NCBI GenBank assembly: GCA_037139195.1
Contig: JBAXGW010000106.1
Location: 1 to 9,544, forward strand
Source: JBAXGW01 sp037139195
Lineage (GTDB): Bacteria; Bacteroidota; Bacteroidia; Bacteroidales; JAHJDW01
Length of the DNA: 9,544 nt
Direction of reading: 5' to 3'
Each line of letters starts with the position of its first letter. The first letter of the stretch is position 1. Positions 1 to 6,544 of this stretch are shown piece by piece. The position numbers and the translations under genes were made by a program. The notes under the pieces are model-generated. The model was not told the DNA's origin. It ran no database searches and saw only the letters and a program-made list of their open reading frames with translations.

Positions 1-53
1 ATCCCCTAAAGATAGGCATTTTTTAAGATGAGCTAAGGGGATACCCAGTTAAA
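1..53. repeat. Terminal inverted repeat, left copy
   Basis: These 53 bases are a perfect reverse complement of 9490-9542, and identity stops at position 54. The repeat itself is an imperfect palindrome: ATCCCCT at 1-7 pairs with AGGGGAT at 36-42 around a loop of 28 bases. No transposase gene is inside the window. Likely readings are the boundary of an insertion sequence or other dispersed repeat whose body lies outside the window, or contig ends made by such a repeat. A true terminal inverted repeat of a 9.5-kb element is less likely because the interior carries core tRNA-modification genes. Confidence 0.85.
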
Positions 54-115
54 TAAATTAAAATGTAATGTTTTTTCATATCAATATTTTTAAAGTTAAC
101 AATAATATTTAGGTT

Positions 116-610
116 CTATTTTCCAAATTCATTTGATGCATTTGTAAAAACACCAGTTGTAATTTCAAGCGAATCATAAGGTGCTTGGGTTGCTAGTGCT
201 TTGAAATGAAATGTACCTGTTGCTTTGCGCGTATTATCAGTTGTGGTGTATGAAGTTACAATTAATTCTCCGCTAGTTGAATTAAACTGTTTTCCTGCTG
301 CATTTTTATAGTATGCATCTGAATAGGAGTCGAGCTGAAATGTTGCATTTGAGGTACCATCAAAATTAAATTCAATAATTGAACCGTCTGCGGCAGTTAA
401 CGTCATTGTATTACTCACATTTCCATTGCTTGTAAATATTCCAATATATGGTTTTGAATCGGAAAAGGAAGAACTCCCAATCTTCCAACTTGCACTTCGA
501 ACCGTAGTTTTATTGGCAGTGTCGTTGGTTGCAGAATCATCTTTTTTGCATGAAGCAGTTACTACTAAAATCGAACTAATGAACGTTAAAATAATAATTT
601 TTGTTTTCAT
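116..610 (-). CDS. DUF6252-like outer-envelope lipoprotein
   Basis: This encodes a 164-residue predicted lipoprotein. The N-terminus is a short lysine-containing stretch, a hydrophobic core and a lipobox-like TASC with the lipidated cysteine at residue 21, followed by KKDD and a polar linker. The rest is a beta-rich domain with the pattern of Bacteroidetes DUF6252 proteins: a solvent-exposed start, a central YxSxSGEL-like strand (TSGELIVTSY), and a late KATGTFHFKA strand before a closing SLEITTGVF strand. I chose the ATG at 608-610 because it gives a clean lipoprotein signal; the TTG at 625 only adds five residues. It is the last gene of a leftward run, starting 24 bases after the TPR-protein gene ends, so it is probably co-transcribed with it. 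Binding or function is unknown. The lipoprotein call is strong; the family is assigned by pattern recall. Confidence 0.85.
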   Translation of the reverse strand: MKTKIIILTFISSILVVTASCKKDDSATNDTANKTTVRSASWKIGSSSFSDSKPYIGIFTSNGNVSNTMTLTAADGSIIEFNFDGTSNATFQLDSYSDAYYKNAAGKQFNSTSGELIVTSYTTTDNTRKATGTFHFKALATQAPYDSLEITTGVFTNASNEFGK

Positions 611-634
611 AGGTTTAATAATCAAATACTATTC

Positions 635-1888
635 TTATTTGTTGTTTGCAATCCATCTTGCTTTTTGGTCTTTTAAAATTTCTCTTAACTCTTGCATTGC
701 TTTTTCTTCTTTTTTCGATGGGTTGAGTCCAATAATTTTTGTTAGTTGTGCATCTGCTTTTTCAAAATTATTAGTCCAAATATATGCTTCGGCTAAATTG
801 AAGCGGGCTGCTCTTGCTACATCTTCGTCAACACGGATTTTTTTCTCAGCAGGATTAAATTCGGTTAGGGCTTTTTCCCATAATCCTATTGAAATATTTA
901 ATTTGTCGGTTCCGCTTTTCTGGTCGCTAGCTAATAAACCGTAACCAGCAACTGCATTTTCAAATGCTTCTTGAAAATCGTCGTAAGTGAATTTTTTTGG
1001 TTCAATTCGGTATATTATGCTATTTCTTTTAGCACTTTGGTACCCGTATTTCGAATTAATAAGTTCACTCACAATCTTCATATTTTGTTCTACTATGCTA
1101 TTTTGAAGTTGAGCTAAAATGGCTTCTTTGTTTAATGAAGGCTGCGAACCTTTTGATACATTGGTTTTGTATTTTGAATATTGACTAAATTCTTGTGGCG
1201 TTTCATCCATTAGCACTTCGCCAGTTGGCAATTCTACTTTTATGCCAATAGGGTGTTTGTATTGAATCTGATACCAATAGTTTATGTATTTAACAGTAGA
1301 TTTTGTTTGTGTATTGTATTCCGAACCTTCTTCTTGTTTTAATTCGGGTTCTAAGCTCTCGAATCCATAAAGTGTTGCAGTAATTTTAACTGCATTTTCG
1401 GTTGAGTTGTTAAAGCCATCTAGTTTTAAATAAGTAGTGCTAAGCATGTTTTTATCGAACACTTTTAGTGCTTGAATTTCCCGAAAATAGGGTTCCGAAG
1501 GTTTGTAATATTGAGGTTCAACAGGTTTGTTGTTTTCGTTTAATAGCTTTTTTTCTACTATTTTATCTCCAAACGATTTTTTATCCCATGCTTCTTTGTC
1601 GGTTTTGTATTTGTCCATTGCTTTTTTATACTCATTTTCGGCATCGGTAACTTTTTTAGGATATTCAGCTTTTGCTTTATCATACTCATCTTGATTTGCC
1701 TTCTTTTTAGCTATAATATCTGCCTCGTAAACCATTACTACATTGCTTGTGTAATTTTTTATGCCTTTATTAAATGGCTGGTTTGGTAATTTTGTGTAGT
1801 CGAAATTTAGGTCTTGTTTATCTAGTTTTTGAGCTAGAACAGAAAATGATAGACCTATTAAAATTAATAATGTAGTTAGTTTTTTCAT
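635..1888 (-). CDS. Secreted protein with charged helix and C-terminal TPR
   Basis: This encodes 417 residues with a Sec signal peptide (MKKLTTLLILIGLSFSVLA) probably cleaved before Gln20. Residues about 60-115 are extremely rich in Lys/Glu/Asp and likely form a long helix or coiled coil. The middle (about 130-300) looks like a mixed alpha/beta domain. Residues about 360-405 carry one clear tetratricopeptide-like unit (NLAEAYIWTNNFEKADAQL followed by IIGLNP), a protein-protein interaction fold. No catalytic motif is visible. It should act in the periplasm, perhaps as a scaffold. It begins 21 bases after the 126-aa gene ends and stops 24 bases before the lipoprotein start, so the three are probably one operon. 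I do not recognise a named family beyond the TPR. Confidence 0.88.
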   Translation of the reverse strand: MKKLTTLLILIGLSFSVLAQKLDKQDLNFDYTKLPNQPFNKGIKNYTSNVVMVYEADIIAKKKANQDEYDKAKAEYPKKVTDAENEYKKAMDKYKTDKEAWDKKSFGDKIVEKKLLNENNKPVEPQYYKPSEPYFREIQALKVFDKNMLSTTYLKLDGFNNSTENAVKITATLYGFESLEPELKQEEGSEYNTQTKSTVKYINYWYQIQYKHPIGIKVELPTGEVLMDETPQEFSQYSKYKTNVSKGSQPSLNKEAILAQLQNSIVEQNMKIVSELINSKYGYQSAKRNSIIYRIEPKKFTYDDFQEAFENAVAGYGLLASDQKSGTDKLNISIGLWEKALTEFNPAEKKIRVDEDVARAARFNLAEAYIWTNNFEKADAQLTKIIGLNPSKKEEKAMQELREILKDQKARWIANNK

Positions 1889-1909
1889 CTTTATTGGTTT
1901 TGTAAATAA

Positions 1910-2290
1910 TTAAACGGTTTTCTTTGTTGTTGCTTTTTTTGTTGGAGTTTCGTTCACTTCAAATCCCCATTCGCCCATAATTTTTGTGTTATCGCGGTAA
2001 ACACCTAATAATATATCGCGGCTCGATTTTATTGACTCTGTAATTTCTGCCATTAATAAGTCGCGCTTTCTGTAGGTTTCTTCGGCTAGTCGTTTGTATT
2101 CTTCGGCTTGTTGGTGGGCTGATAATGCATTTGCAACTTGTGGTCCGTTTACTGCCCAAGTATGGTTTTGCATTGCGTTAAGTGGCGATGTATTAGCCAT
2201 TAATTGGTGTTTTTTATAAATTTTAGCTGCTAAATCTAGCGCTTCTTCTGCATTGCGAGAAATTACTACTCGCGGTCTTGTTGCTGCCAT
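1910..2290 (-). CDS. Small soluble protein of unknown function, first gene of operon
   Basis: This encodes 126 residues with no signal peptide or membrane segment, so it is probably cytoplasmic. It is mostly helical by composition: residues 10-90 are a run of Ala/Glu/Lys-rich amphipathic stretches (EEALDLAAKIYKKHQL, EEYKRLAEETYRKRDLL). A more conserved-looking end contains ILLGVYRDNTKIMGEWGFEV, and a basic Lys/Thr tail (TKKATTKK) follows. The LGxWGFEV-type end resembles small uncharacterised Bacteroidetes proteins I have seen only as hypotheticals. The basic tail could bind nucleic acid or be disordered; this is inference. It is the promoter-proximal gene of the leftward run to 116, and the 650 bases upstream of its ATG hold the two unusual repeats. 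Confidence 0.8.
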   Translation of the reverse strand: MAATRPRVVISRNAEEALDLAAKIYKKHQLMANTSPLNAMQNHTWAVNGPQVANALSAHQQAEEYKRLAEETYRKRDLLMAEITESIKSSRDILLGVYRDNTKIMGEWGFEVNETPTKKATTKKTV

Positions 2291-2356
2291 AATAATTTGG
2301 TTTTAAAAGTTTATATGATAATTATTTGAGTTTAGAGAATATAGGTAAATATTGTC

Positions 2357-2566
2357 TCCGGAACAGTTAACATTGGCAATGTTAGCTGTTACAATACCGA
2401 TGTAACTCTTAACGGAGGCAATGTTGACTGTTACATTGCTGATGTAACTATTAATGGAAGGGGTATAACTCTTGACGGAGGCAATGTTGATTGTTGCAAT
2501 GCCAATGTAGCTATTAACATAGGCAATGTTAACTGTTACACATGGAATGTTGTGTGTTAAAGCTTT
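2357..2566. repeat. Degenerate 21-bp tandem repeat array (about 10 units)
   Basis: Units start at 2357, 2378, 2399, 2420, 2441, 2462, 2483, 2504, 2525 and 2546, each exactly 21 bases. Most begin with AATGTTRAC or GATGTAACT, have a central TTA or TTAAC, and end in GGC or a near variant. The two outer units are the most diverged. Two sub-types tend to alternate (AATGTTRACTGTTAC and GATGTAACTCTTAAC), giving a 42-bp higher-order period in places. Because 21 is a multiple of 3, both strands read as 7-residue repeats in some frames. It lies 67 bases upstream of the 126-aa gene and 16 bases from the CT tract. Confidence 0.85.
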
Positions 2567-2576
2567 ATATAGCCTG

Positions 2577-2662
<86 letters not shown>

Positions 2663-2774
2663 AAGCAAAGGGGTATGCATTAAATTAGGGTAGTTAGTTT
2701 CTGAAAATTGACGTATAAAGCTAGTTGGCATACAAGAAAAACTTTGAAAAATTACGTAAGAAACTTTCGATGCA

Positions 2775-2806
2775 CAAAAGTATAAAAAATATGTTAAAAA
2801 ATCATA
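2775..2806 (-). promoter_or_regulatory. Possible leftward promoter upstream of the repeats
   Basis: Read on the minus strand, TACTTTTG (2775-2782) matches the Bacteroidetes -7 element TAnnTTTG. A partial -33 match (TATG, 2803-2806) lies 20 bases further upstream. Transcription from here would pass through the CT tract and the 21-bp array before reaching the gene at 2290, giving a leader of nearly 500 bases. I found no better consensus -7 element between this site and 2290. The -33 match is imperfect. Confidence 0.35.
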
Positions 2807-2893
2807 AAAAATATCTAAATAAATTCAAACTAACTGATTTAGTTTTGCTGCTGATTGAATTGGTTGTTTTCTAAATTCGTTAATTAAATTTTT

Positions 2894-2925
2894 ATTGCAC
2901 CCAAATTCTATTTGTTTTATCTTTG
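2894..2925 (+). promoter_or_regulatory. Bacteroidetes-type promoter of the antitoxin-toxin pair
   Basis: ATTG at 2894-2897 (near -33 TTTG) is followed after 20 bases by TATCTTTG at 2918-2925, an exact TAnnTTTG match. The antitoxin ATG is at 2943, leaving a very short leader. Expected from family behaviour, but not visible here, is repression by the toxin-antitoxin complex. Confidence 0.65.
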
Positions 2926-2942
2926 TAAAATAAACTAAAAAA

Positions 2943-3191
2943 ATGAAACAAGTTGTTTTAAATATACCCGATAATAAATTTAACTTCTTTATGGAGTTAA
3001 TACGCAATATTAAGTTTGTTAAAATTGAAAAATCAAAAGAAAGCAATTTAGTAAAGGAGGATGATGTAGATTATTCGCCAAGCAAAGAAGAAACCATTGA
3101 AACTATTAAAAGAGGTTTTGAGGAAATGCAATTAATAAAACAAGGTAAGTTAAAAACTACTTCTTTAAAAGATTTTTTGAATGAGTTATAA
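2943..3191 (+). CDS. DUF2683-like antitoxin of a RelE-type pair
   Basis: This encodes an 82-residue protein beginning MKQVVLNIPDNKFNFFMELI, a start typical of small Bacteroidetes DUF2683-type proteins found directly upstream of RelE-like toxins. The N-terminal strand plus helix (about residues 1-30) is followed by an acidic linker. The helical C-terminus, about 45-82, contains EETIETIKRGFEEMQLIKQGK and ends LKDFLNEL; in such modules the C-terminal part normally wraps the toxin. It overlaps the toxin gene by 11 bases (3181-3191), which implies translational coupling. It should neutralise the toxin and may repress its own promoter, although no clear DNA-binding motif can be named from the sequence. 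The antitoxin role is inferred from partner and layout. Confidence 0.8.
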   Translation: MKQVVLNIPDNKFNFFMELIRNIKFVKIEKSKESNLVKEDDVDYSPSKEETIETIKRGFEEMQLIKQGKLKTTSLKDFLNEL

Positions 3192-3507
3192 TATAGAACT
3201 TACCGAAACATTCAGAAAAGAAGCTAAAAAGCTGATTAAAAAATATGCTTCATTGCAATCTGAAATTGCTGAATTAGGAGCTGAACTTTCTGAAAATCCA
3301 ACAAAAGGAACTGCTTTAGGAAACGATATTTATAAAATCAGATTAGCGATTTCATCCAAAAGGAAGGGCAAGTCTGGCGGAGCAAGAATAATAACATTTG
3401 TAAAAATAATAAACAAAACGGTATTCCTATTAACAATTTATAATAAAGGCGAAAGAAATAATATTTCAGACAAGGAAATTGAAGCACTTTTGAAAGGGTA
3501 TTTGTAA
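3181..3507 (+). CDS. RelE/ParE-superfamily toxin
   Basis: This encodes 108 residues of RelE/ParE-superfamily type. An N-terminal strand (MSYNIELTETF) is followed by a basic helix pair (KEAKKLIKKYASL). Next comes GTALGNDIYKIRLAI (43-57) with the basic KIRLAISSKRKGKSGGARII segment (52-71), then the strand VFLLTIYNKGERNNIS and a C-terminal helix. The IYKIRLA...GKSGGARIIT block is characteristic of a RelE-like toxin group common in Bacteroidetes. Most relatives are ribosome-dependent mRNA endonucleases or growth inhibitors; the exact activity here is not established. Length and motifs look intact, so the module is probably functional. It starts inside the end of the antitoxin gene and ends 24 bases from the convergent miaA stop. 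Confidence 0.87.
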   Translation: MSYNIELTETFRKEAKKLIKKYASLQSEIAELGAELSENPTKGTALGNDIYKIRLAISSKRKGKSGGARIITFVKIINKTVFLLTIYNKGERNNISDKEIEALLKGYL

Positions 3508-3534
3508 TAGGTATTTTTTAATTTGTATTACCTA
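3508..3534. terminator. Weak inverted repeat between convergent genes
   Basis: TAGGTA (3508-3513) and TACCTA (3529-3534) can pair around a 15-base AT-rich loop, between the toxin stop and the miaA stop; the right arm overlaps the miaA stop codon. A T-run lies in the loop, not after the stem. It could be a weak bidirectional terminator, but six mostly A-T pairs are marginal. Confidence 0.25.
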
Positions 3535-4446
3535 ATTTACAACGCTATTAATATATTCAATAATAGTTGCCTCCTCATCAGGATGAAACCATTTTATCTC
3601 TTTATCTCGGTTAAACCAAGTTAGTTGGCGCTTGGCATATCTTCTAGAATTGATTTTAATTTTTTCTATGGCAAAATCTAAACTGCAATTATTATCAAAA
3701 AAATCAAAAAGCTCTCGATAGCCAACCGTTTTTAGTGAGTTTAAATGTCTTTTTGGATAGAATTTTTTAGCTTCGTCAATTAATCCAGCCTCTATCATCA
3801 AATCAACGCGCAAGTTTATTCTATTGTATAATTCTTCTCGGTCTCTATTTAAACCTATTTTAATAGAGGTAAAGTTTCTTGTTTTTTTTTCGTGATTTCT
3901 GAATGATGAAAAGGGTTTTCCGGTAGTTATGCATACTTCCAATGCTCTAATCATTCTGTTGGGGTTGGCTAAATCAACTTCTTTGTAAAAATCGGGATCG
4001 AGCTTGTTTAGCATTAAGCGCAAAGCTTCTATTCCTTCGTTTTTATGAGTATTGAAGAGCTCTTCTCTAACTTCTGGGCTAGCATCGGGCAATTCGTCTA
4101 GTCCGTTCAATACCGCATCAATATATAGTCCCGAGCCACCAGTGAAAACAATAGGTTTATTCAAAAGAAACAATTCATTAAGAAGTTCAATGCATTGTTT
4201 TTCATAAGAATAAATATCCATTGTGTCTTCAATAGATAAATGACCTATAAAGTGATGTTTTACAATGTTTAATTGCTCGGGTGTTGGTGGCGCAGTTCCA
4301 ATTTCAAGTTCTTTATAAAACTGACGCGAATCGGCTGAAACAATTTCGGTATTTAATTGTTTTGCAATGTTTATGCTTAAATCTGTTTTCCCAACAGCCG
4401 TAGGTCCAACTATAGAAACGAGAAAATTTGGTTTTTTATTTGGCAT
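3532..4446 (-). CDS. miaA: tRNA dimethylallyltransferase MiaA
   Basis: MiaA transfers the dimethylallyl group from DMAPP to N6 of A37 in tRNAs that read UNN codons, in the cytoplasm, helping anticodon pairing and frame maintenance. The 304 residues match the usual family length. Visible motifs are the P-loop GPTAVGKT (14-21), the SADSRQFY block (37-44) with the conserved Asp that activates the substrate amine, GTAPPT (50-55) in place of the commoner GTAKPT, GGSGLY (103-108), NPNRMIRALEV, the TVGYRE segment and the C-terminal RRYAKRQLTWF motif. The start ATG (4444-4446) overlaps the last base of the upstream gene's TAA, indicating translational coupling. A second tRNA-modification gene, mnmD, is divergently encoded nearby. 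Identification is secure. Confidence 0.97.
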   Translation of the reverse strand: MPNKKPNFLVSIVGPTAVGKTDLSINIAKQLNTEIVSADSRQFYKELEIGTAPPTPEQLNIVKHHFIGHLSIEDTMDIYSYEKQCIELLNELFLLNKPIVFTGGSGLYIDAVLNGLDELPDASPEVREELFNTHKNEGIEALRLMLNKLDPDFYKEVDLANPNRMIRALEVCITTGKPFSSFRNHEKKTRNFTSIKIGLNRDREELYNRINLRVDLMIEAGLIDEAKKFYPKRHLNSLKTVGYRELFDFFDNNCSLDFAIEKIKINSRRYAKRQLTWFNRDKEIKWFHPDEEATIIEYINSVVN

Positions 4447-5012
4447 TAAAATTCTTTATCTTCAGAATCTTCTGAGCCAAATTCGCTTCCAAATTCGTCG
4501 CTTTCTTTTTCTTCTTCAGAATCGTCTTCATCGTCAAGTTCAGATTCTTCAATCAGTTCTTCTTCAAAAATAGATTCGGTAGAGCGAATAGCAATTTTGC
4601 CAGGTGCATTTTGTGTAGGCGATTCGCCAATTGCTTTGAAAACTCTAGGGTATTTTACGCCTTTTTCAGCATCAGGTATTATTTTAATCAACTCGGCGTA
4701 AAATGTCCACATATTTAGAAAGTCATAAGTGTAAATAAAACGCTGATGAGGATCGTCAATAAATTTAGCTAATAAAGCATCTTTCATTGTTGGAATTGTT
4801 CCATCTTCGGTCATATCAAGAAGTGTCAATTCGCTACCTTTTCGCCAAAAATCATCGCTTACATAAAATGATGCCATTTGATCGTTCGTGAATTTTACGG
4901 AATCTAAAATAGCATTGTGGAAATGTTCAAATGATTGATTTGATAAAATATCAATGTCACGGTAAAAGTCATCGTGGTCTTCTAATAGAACTCTAAAGCG
5001 ATAAACGGCCAT
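4446..5012 (-). CDS. pRiA4b ORF-3 / IS1096 TnpR-passenger family protein
   Basis: This encodes 188 residues. The region 1-130 has the layout of the plasmid pRiA4b ORF-3-like family, whose members include proteins annotated as IS1096 element passengers. The layout is a first strand MAVYRFRVLL, then SFEHFHNAILDSVKF, then MASFYVSDDFWRKGSELTL, then the hallmark aromatic block RFIYTYDFLNMWTFYAELI. The last 40 or so residues (about 147-188) are almost entirely acidic and serine-rich (EEELIEESELDDEDDSEEE), suggesting a disordered tail. Despite the family name, no recombinase catalytic residues are apparent, and the gene is directly coupled to miaA (stop and start share one base). That points to a chromosomal housekeeping copy, not a mobile element. 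Its biochemical role is unknown. Confidence 0.85.
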   Translation of the reverse strand: MAVYRFRVLLEDHDDFYRDIDILSNQSFEHFHNAILDSVKFTNDQMASFYVSDDFWRKGSELTLLDMTEDGTIPTMKDALLAKFIDDPHQRFIYTYDFLNMWTFYAELIKIIPDAEKGVKYPRVFKAIGESPTQNAPGKIAIRSTESIFEEELIEESELDDEDDSEEEKESDEFGSEFGSEDSEDKEF

Positions 5013-5247
5013 CTTGAAAATATTTTAATTATTAAAGGCATTATAATATGCTAAGATAAGAAAAATCTAAAAAAAAATAATATTTTGATTCGGATAGTTT
5101 ATTAACAAAGTTCTAAACAGAAAAGCTGAATTATAATTGAAGACTCGATAATCAAAGATTTGAAAAATAAGTTTTTTATCTATTATTAAATTTGCTAAAC
5201 CTCAATAATTTAACTAATTTTAACAACCTATTTAAACAATCAAAGCA
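5013..5247. other. Divergent intergenic region, AT-rich
   Basis: This separates the leftward miaA operon from the rightward mnmD. It is very A/T-rich. The only convincing site is the rightward -7 element listed separately. No consensus -7 element for the leftward operon was found, and no RNA gene or repeat was recognised. Confidence 0.5.
5159..5194 (+). promoter_or_regulatory. Candidate mnmD promoter
   Basis: TAAATTTG (5187-5194) is an exact TAnnTTTG -7 element. TTTG (5159-5162) is the nearest -33 candidate, but the 24-base spacing is longer than the usual 19-21. The start codon is 53 bases downstream. Confidence 0.5.
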
Positions 5248-5916
5248 ATGAATCGCAAAATAATCCTTACCGACGATGGTTCGCATACCGTTCAGCTCGA
5301 CGATAGTAAAGAGCATTATCATTCAACTTTTGGTGCTATTCAAGAATCTATGCATATATTTATTAATCATGGATTTAAACATTTATCTCCAGCAATCGAT
5401 AATATTCAGATTTTCGAGGTAGGATTTGGTACGGGATTAAATGCTTTTATGACTTATTTGCAAACAATTGATAAAGATATATTTGTTAACTACACAGCAA
5501 TTGAGGCTTTTCCATTGGATAAAGAGATATATTCTGAATTAAATTATCATAAACTTTTGAAATCGGGTGAAGGTGAACGAATGTTTGCACTTATGCACGA
5601 TGCACCATGGAATCAATTGTTTTTTTTATCACCTAAATTTGCCTTAACAAAAGTGCAATCGAAAATTGAAGATTTCGATTTAAGTAACAAATATCATATA
5701 ATTTATTTTGACGCATTCGACCCCGAGTATCAACCTGAACTTTGGACCGAAAGTATATTTAACAAAATGTATAAAATGCTCGAACCGGGTGGAATTATCA
5801 TAACCTATTGCGCAAAAGGCAAAGTGAAAAGAGCCATGAAATCTGCTGGCTTTAAAATTGAAGAATTACCTGGTCCTCCTGGAAAGAGGGAGATTACTAG
5901 GGGGTATAAGCTTTAG
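5248..5916 (+). CDS. mnmD: tRNA (5-methylaminomethyluridine34) methyltransferase MnmD
   Basis: MnmD uses S-adenosylmethionine to convert 5-aminomethyl-U34 to 5-methylaminomethyl-U34 in the wobble position of certain tRNAs. The 222 residues correspond to the methyltransferase half of E. coli MnmC (DUF752 / Methyltransf_30) without the C-terminal FAD oxidase half, as in stand-alone enzymes such as that of Aquifex. Visible are the opening LTDDGSHT and the EHYHSTFGAIQES block (22-34), the SAM-binding loop EVGFGTGLNAF (57-67), the catalytic-region motif FDAFDPEYQPELW (154-166), then GGIIITYCAKG and the terminal GPPGKREITRG. Lacking the oxidase domain, the cell must supply the aminomethyl substrate by another route (such as the MnmE/MnmG ammonium pathway). 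It is transcribed divergently from the miaA operon. Identification is strong. Confidence 0.93.
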   Translation: MNRKIILTDDGSHTVQLDDSKEHYHSTFGAIQESMHIFINHGFKHLSPAIDNIQIFEVGFGTGLNAFMTYLQTIDKDIFVNYTAIEAFPLDKEIYSELNYHKLLKSGEGERMFALMHDAPWNQLFFLSPKFALTKVQSKIEDFDLSNKYHIIYFDAFDPEYQPELWTESIFNKMYKMLEPGGIIITYCAKGKVKRAMKSAGFKIEELPGPPGKREITRGYKL

Positions 5917-6024
5917 TTTTTTTGTGGACAAGTAAACAAAAGGAGACATGAGATAATTTTTATAAATGGGGAACATTTGTATTAGTGAACTTGCTGTTTT
6001 AGTTTTTCTTATGTAAAAATAGTT

Positions 6025-6054
6025 TTTGAATTCCATAGCTAATTTGTAAATTTG
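6025..6054 (+). promoter_or_regulatory. Promoter of the TonB_C-SIMPL operon
   Basis: TTTG (6025-6028), an 18-base spacer and TAAATTTG (6047-6054) form a good Bacteroidetes promoter. Its expected start of transcription near 6060 falls after the upstream in-frame ATG at 6052. This supports translation from the ATG at 6121. Confidence 0.65.
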
Positions 6055-6120
6055 ATTTGTTTTTATGCGATCATTCTGTTTCCCGATATCAGTAGAAAGA
6101 ACTTATTTCTTTTAATAATT

Positions 6121-6501
6121 ATGAAAATCTTTAAATATTTATTATTCTTTTTAATCCTGATATTGGTATTGGAGGGGTTTGGGCAGGATTTTGAAAAACA
6201 ACCTTCTTTTCCAGGTGGAGAAAAACAGCTTTATTGCTTTATAGACCAGAATTTGAATAAAGAAATTTTTAAATCAGTTGATACCACTGGAGTTATTTAC
6301 ATTTCATTTGTAATTGATACAGTTGGAAAGCCTACTGATTTCAATATTCGCAGGTCGCTACATCCAACACTAGATAATGAAGTGATGCGTGTGTTGAAAA
6401 TGATGCCCAATTGGACGCCCGGAAAACAAAATAATAAACCCGTTCCAGTTTCGTTTAATTTTCCGTTGAGGATTCCTTATGTAAATAAATTTTGCAACTA
6501 A
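6121..6501 (+). CDS. Secreted stand-alone TonB C-terminal domain protein
   Basis: This encodes 126 residues. A signal peptide (MKIFKYLLFFLILILVLEGFG) is followed by Gln22. The mature part is essentially one TonB C-terminal domain (PF03544 type): PSFPGGEKQLYCFIDQNL, then GVIYISFVIDTVGKP, then LDNEVMRVLKMMPNWTPG, then NKPVPVSFNFPLRI. The LDxE...MPxWxPGxxxxxPVxV pattern is diagnostic. Classical TonB has an inner-membrane anchor and a proline-rich spacer; here the anchor may be cleaved and the spacer is missing. It is therefore unlikely to be the energy transducer itself and may bind outer-membrane receptor plugs or another envelope partner. I chose the ATG at 6121 over 6052 because it gives a proper signal peptide and the promoter lies between. 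It is followed after 43 bases by the SIMPL gene. Confidence 0.88.
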   Translation: MKIFKYLLFFLILILVLEGFGQDFEKQPSFPGGEKQLYCFIDQNLNKEIFKSVDTTGVIYISFVIDTVGKPTDFNIRRSLHPTLDNEVMRVLKMMPNWTPGKQNNKPVPVSFNFPLRIPYVNKFCN

Positions 6502-6544
6502 TTTTTTTTTGATAAATACTCACTATTTTAAGACTACTAAACTT

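Noticed and set aside
426..944. Forward-strand open frame of 172 codons
   Set aside because: It is antisense to the DUF6252-like lipoprotein and the TPR protein, crosses their boundary, and has no family resemblance.
1468..1650. Forward-strand open frame of 60 codons
   Set aside because: It lies wholly antisense within the TPR-protein gene, has a Cys/Phe-rich unlikely composition and no motif.
2825..3046. Minus-strand open frame of 73 codons
   Set aside because: It overlaps the antitoxin start and its promoter on the opposite strand and looks like translated AT-rich DNA.
4367..4573. Forward-strand open frame of 68 codons
   Set aside because: It is antisense to the miaA start and the acidic tail of its neighbour; the Leu/Gln-rich reading is a shadow of the acidic codons.
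5917..6024. AAGGAG followed by ATG near 5941-5950
   Set aside because: The frame is ATG-AGA-TAA, only two codons, so the Shine-Dalgarno-like match is incidental.
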